This document shows positions 29,918 to 30,254 of a DNA stretch of 30,254 nt, one piece after another. The DNA comes from a virus, in IMG/VR virus record IMGVR_UViG_3300006802_000346, positions 1 through 30,254 of that record, one strand, 5' to 3'. Position 1 is the stretch's first letter. The number at the start of each line of letters is the position of its first letter. The notes below the pieces were generated by a model, which saw only the letters and a list, made by a program, of their open reading frames with translations, ran no database searches and had not been told where the DNA came from. The position numbers were made by a program, and so were the translations under genes.

Positions 29918-30124
29918 ATGATCACTATCTTCGGCGTTAAGGTTTCCTATGAGACCTTGGCTTTCTTTGCGCTATTCATTGCCTCTGAGTACCTTGGCAT
30001 GACCAAGAAGCGCAAAGCAAACAGCGTTACTCAACTCATCACTTATGCAGCTGTGTTCTTCAGTAAGACTCGTACTGAAGATGACACTGTACGTCGTATC
30101 CGTAGAGCATTCAAGAACCGATGA
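29918..30124 (+). CDS. Small membrane protein, holin candidate, 68 aa
   Basis: The protein has one hydrophobic segment (YETLAFFALFIASEYLGM, residues about 11-28), followed by a basic, charged tail (KKRKANSV, DDTVRRIRRAFKNR). Size and place directly after the tail fibre match T7 gene 17.5, a 67-aa class II holin that permeabilises the inner membrane at lysis. Sequence similarity to T7 gp17.5 is not evident by eye, so the holin role rests on position and topology. Its stop overlaps the next start (ATGA, 30121-30124). Confidence 0.75.
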   Translation: MITIFGVKVSYETLAFFALFIASEYLGMTKKRKANSVTQLITYAAVFFSKTRTEDDTVRRIRRAFKNR

Positions 30125-30254
30125 TTAAGCTAACCGATGTAGCACGGTACTACAAAGGTTTGCCCAATCAAGTCAAAGCCCTTCAAGCCCTTGAGAAACT
30201 TCTTGGGTCTGAGGGGCTTTCTGATGACCAGGAATGGGTAAAACTTTGGAGGAC
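30121..30254 (+). CDS. N-terminal fragment of a YYKGLPxQ-type protein (3' partial)
   Basis: Only the first 44 codons are in the window: KLTDVARYYKGLPNQVKALQ, then ALEKLLGSEGLSDDQEW and VKLWR. The motif AxxYYKGLPxQ, followed by a short helix and a WxxLW-like end, occurs as a small repeat at the start of lytic enzymes and other proteins in cyanobacteria and their phages, as far as I recall. By T7 synteny (17.5, 18, 18.5, 19) one would instead expect the small terminase subunit or an Rz-type lysis protein here. A lysis enzyme following a holin fits the motif better; the choice is open without the rest of the gene. Confidence 0.8.
   Translation, partial: MIKLTDVARYYKGLPNQVKALQALEKLLGSEGLSDDQEWVKLWR

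Noticed and set aside
1-30254. tRNA genes, integrase or attachment site
   Set aside because: No cloverleaf-like segment with the conserved T-arm sequence and no recombinase motif was found by reading both strands; gaps between genes are too short for most of these.

Overview
The window is part of the genome of a T7-like marine cyanophage (a cyanopodovirus, Autographiviridae-type) that most likely infects Synechococcus or Prochlorococcus. Three things show this. All genes lie on the + strand, almost without gaps. Their order follows coliphage T7 from gene 4 to gene 17.5: helicase, polymerase, exonuclease, portal, scaffold, capsid, tail tube A and B, internal virion proteins, tail fibre, small membrane protein. 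Cyanobacterial host genes are inserted among them: psbA (photosystem II D1), hli (high-light-inducible protein), a MazG-like pyrophosphohydrolase and a class I ribonucleotide reductase. No tRNA, CRISPR array, insertion sequence, integrase or RNA polymerase gene was found in this stretch.

Layout. (1) 1-3253, replication: C-terminal end of the gp4 primase/helicase, a 40-aa overlapping gene, a DNA polymerase split into an exonuclease gene and a polymerase gene, a small basic protein and a gp6-type 5'-3' exonuclease. (2) 3222-6051, nucleotide supply: a 75-aa gene, a DUF3310 protein, a MazG-like enzyme, then ribonucleotide reductase large and small subunits; the last three genes are chained by ATGA overlaps. 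(3) 6020-9462, head assembly: two small or basic proteins (one resembling T7 gp7.3), portal, an overlapping 77-aa gene and scaffold. (4) 9462-13657, an accessory island between scaffold and capsid, which are adjacent in T7: hli, two small unknowns, a collagen-like protein, two beta-rich proteins (one with about eight 22-residue repeats), a 50-aa basic protein, an RlpA-like protein and psbA. (5) 13664-15850, the capsid cassette: major capsid protein and three small proteins, bracketed by two rho-independent terminators. (6) 15878-29907, tail and ejection machinery: gp11, gp12, gp14, a large gp15 with peptidoglycan-hydrolase-like C-terminal domains, gp16 and a 985-aa tail fibre with a beta-helix and a self-cleaving S74 chaperone. 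(7) 29918-30254, a small membrane protein at the T7 holin position and the start of one more gene.

How the genes work together. Replication proteins copy the genome. The MazG/RNR block and, by inference, nucleotides from host DNA breakdown by gp6 supply dNTPs. D1 and Hli keep host photosynthesis running late in infection. The structural block builds a short-tailed virion. The most notable points are the split polymerase, the radical-tyrosine-less class I RNR small subunit, the RlpA homologue with all proposed catalytic residues, a degenerate M23-like end on gp15, the separately terminated capsid cassette, and the mosaic tail fibre.
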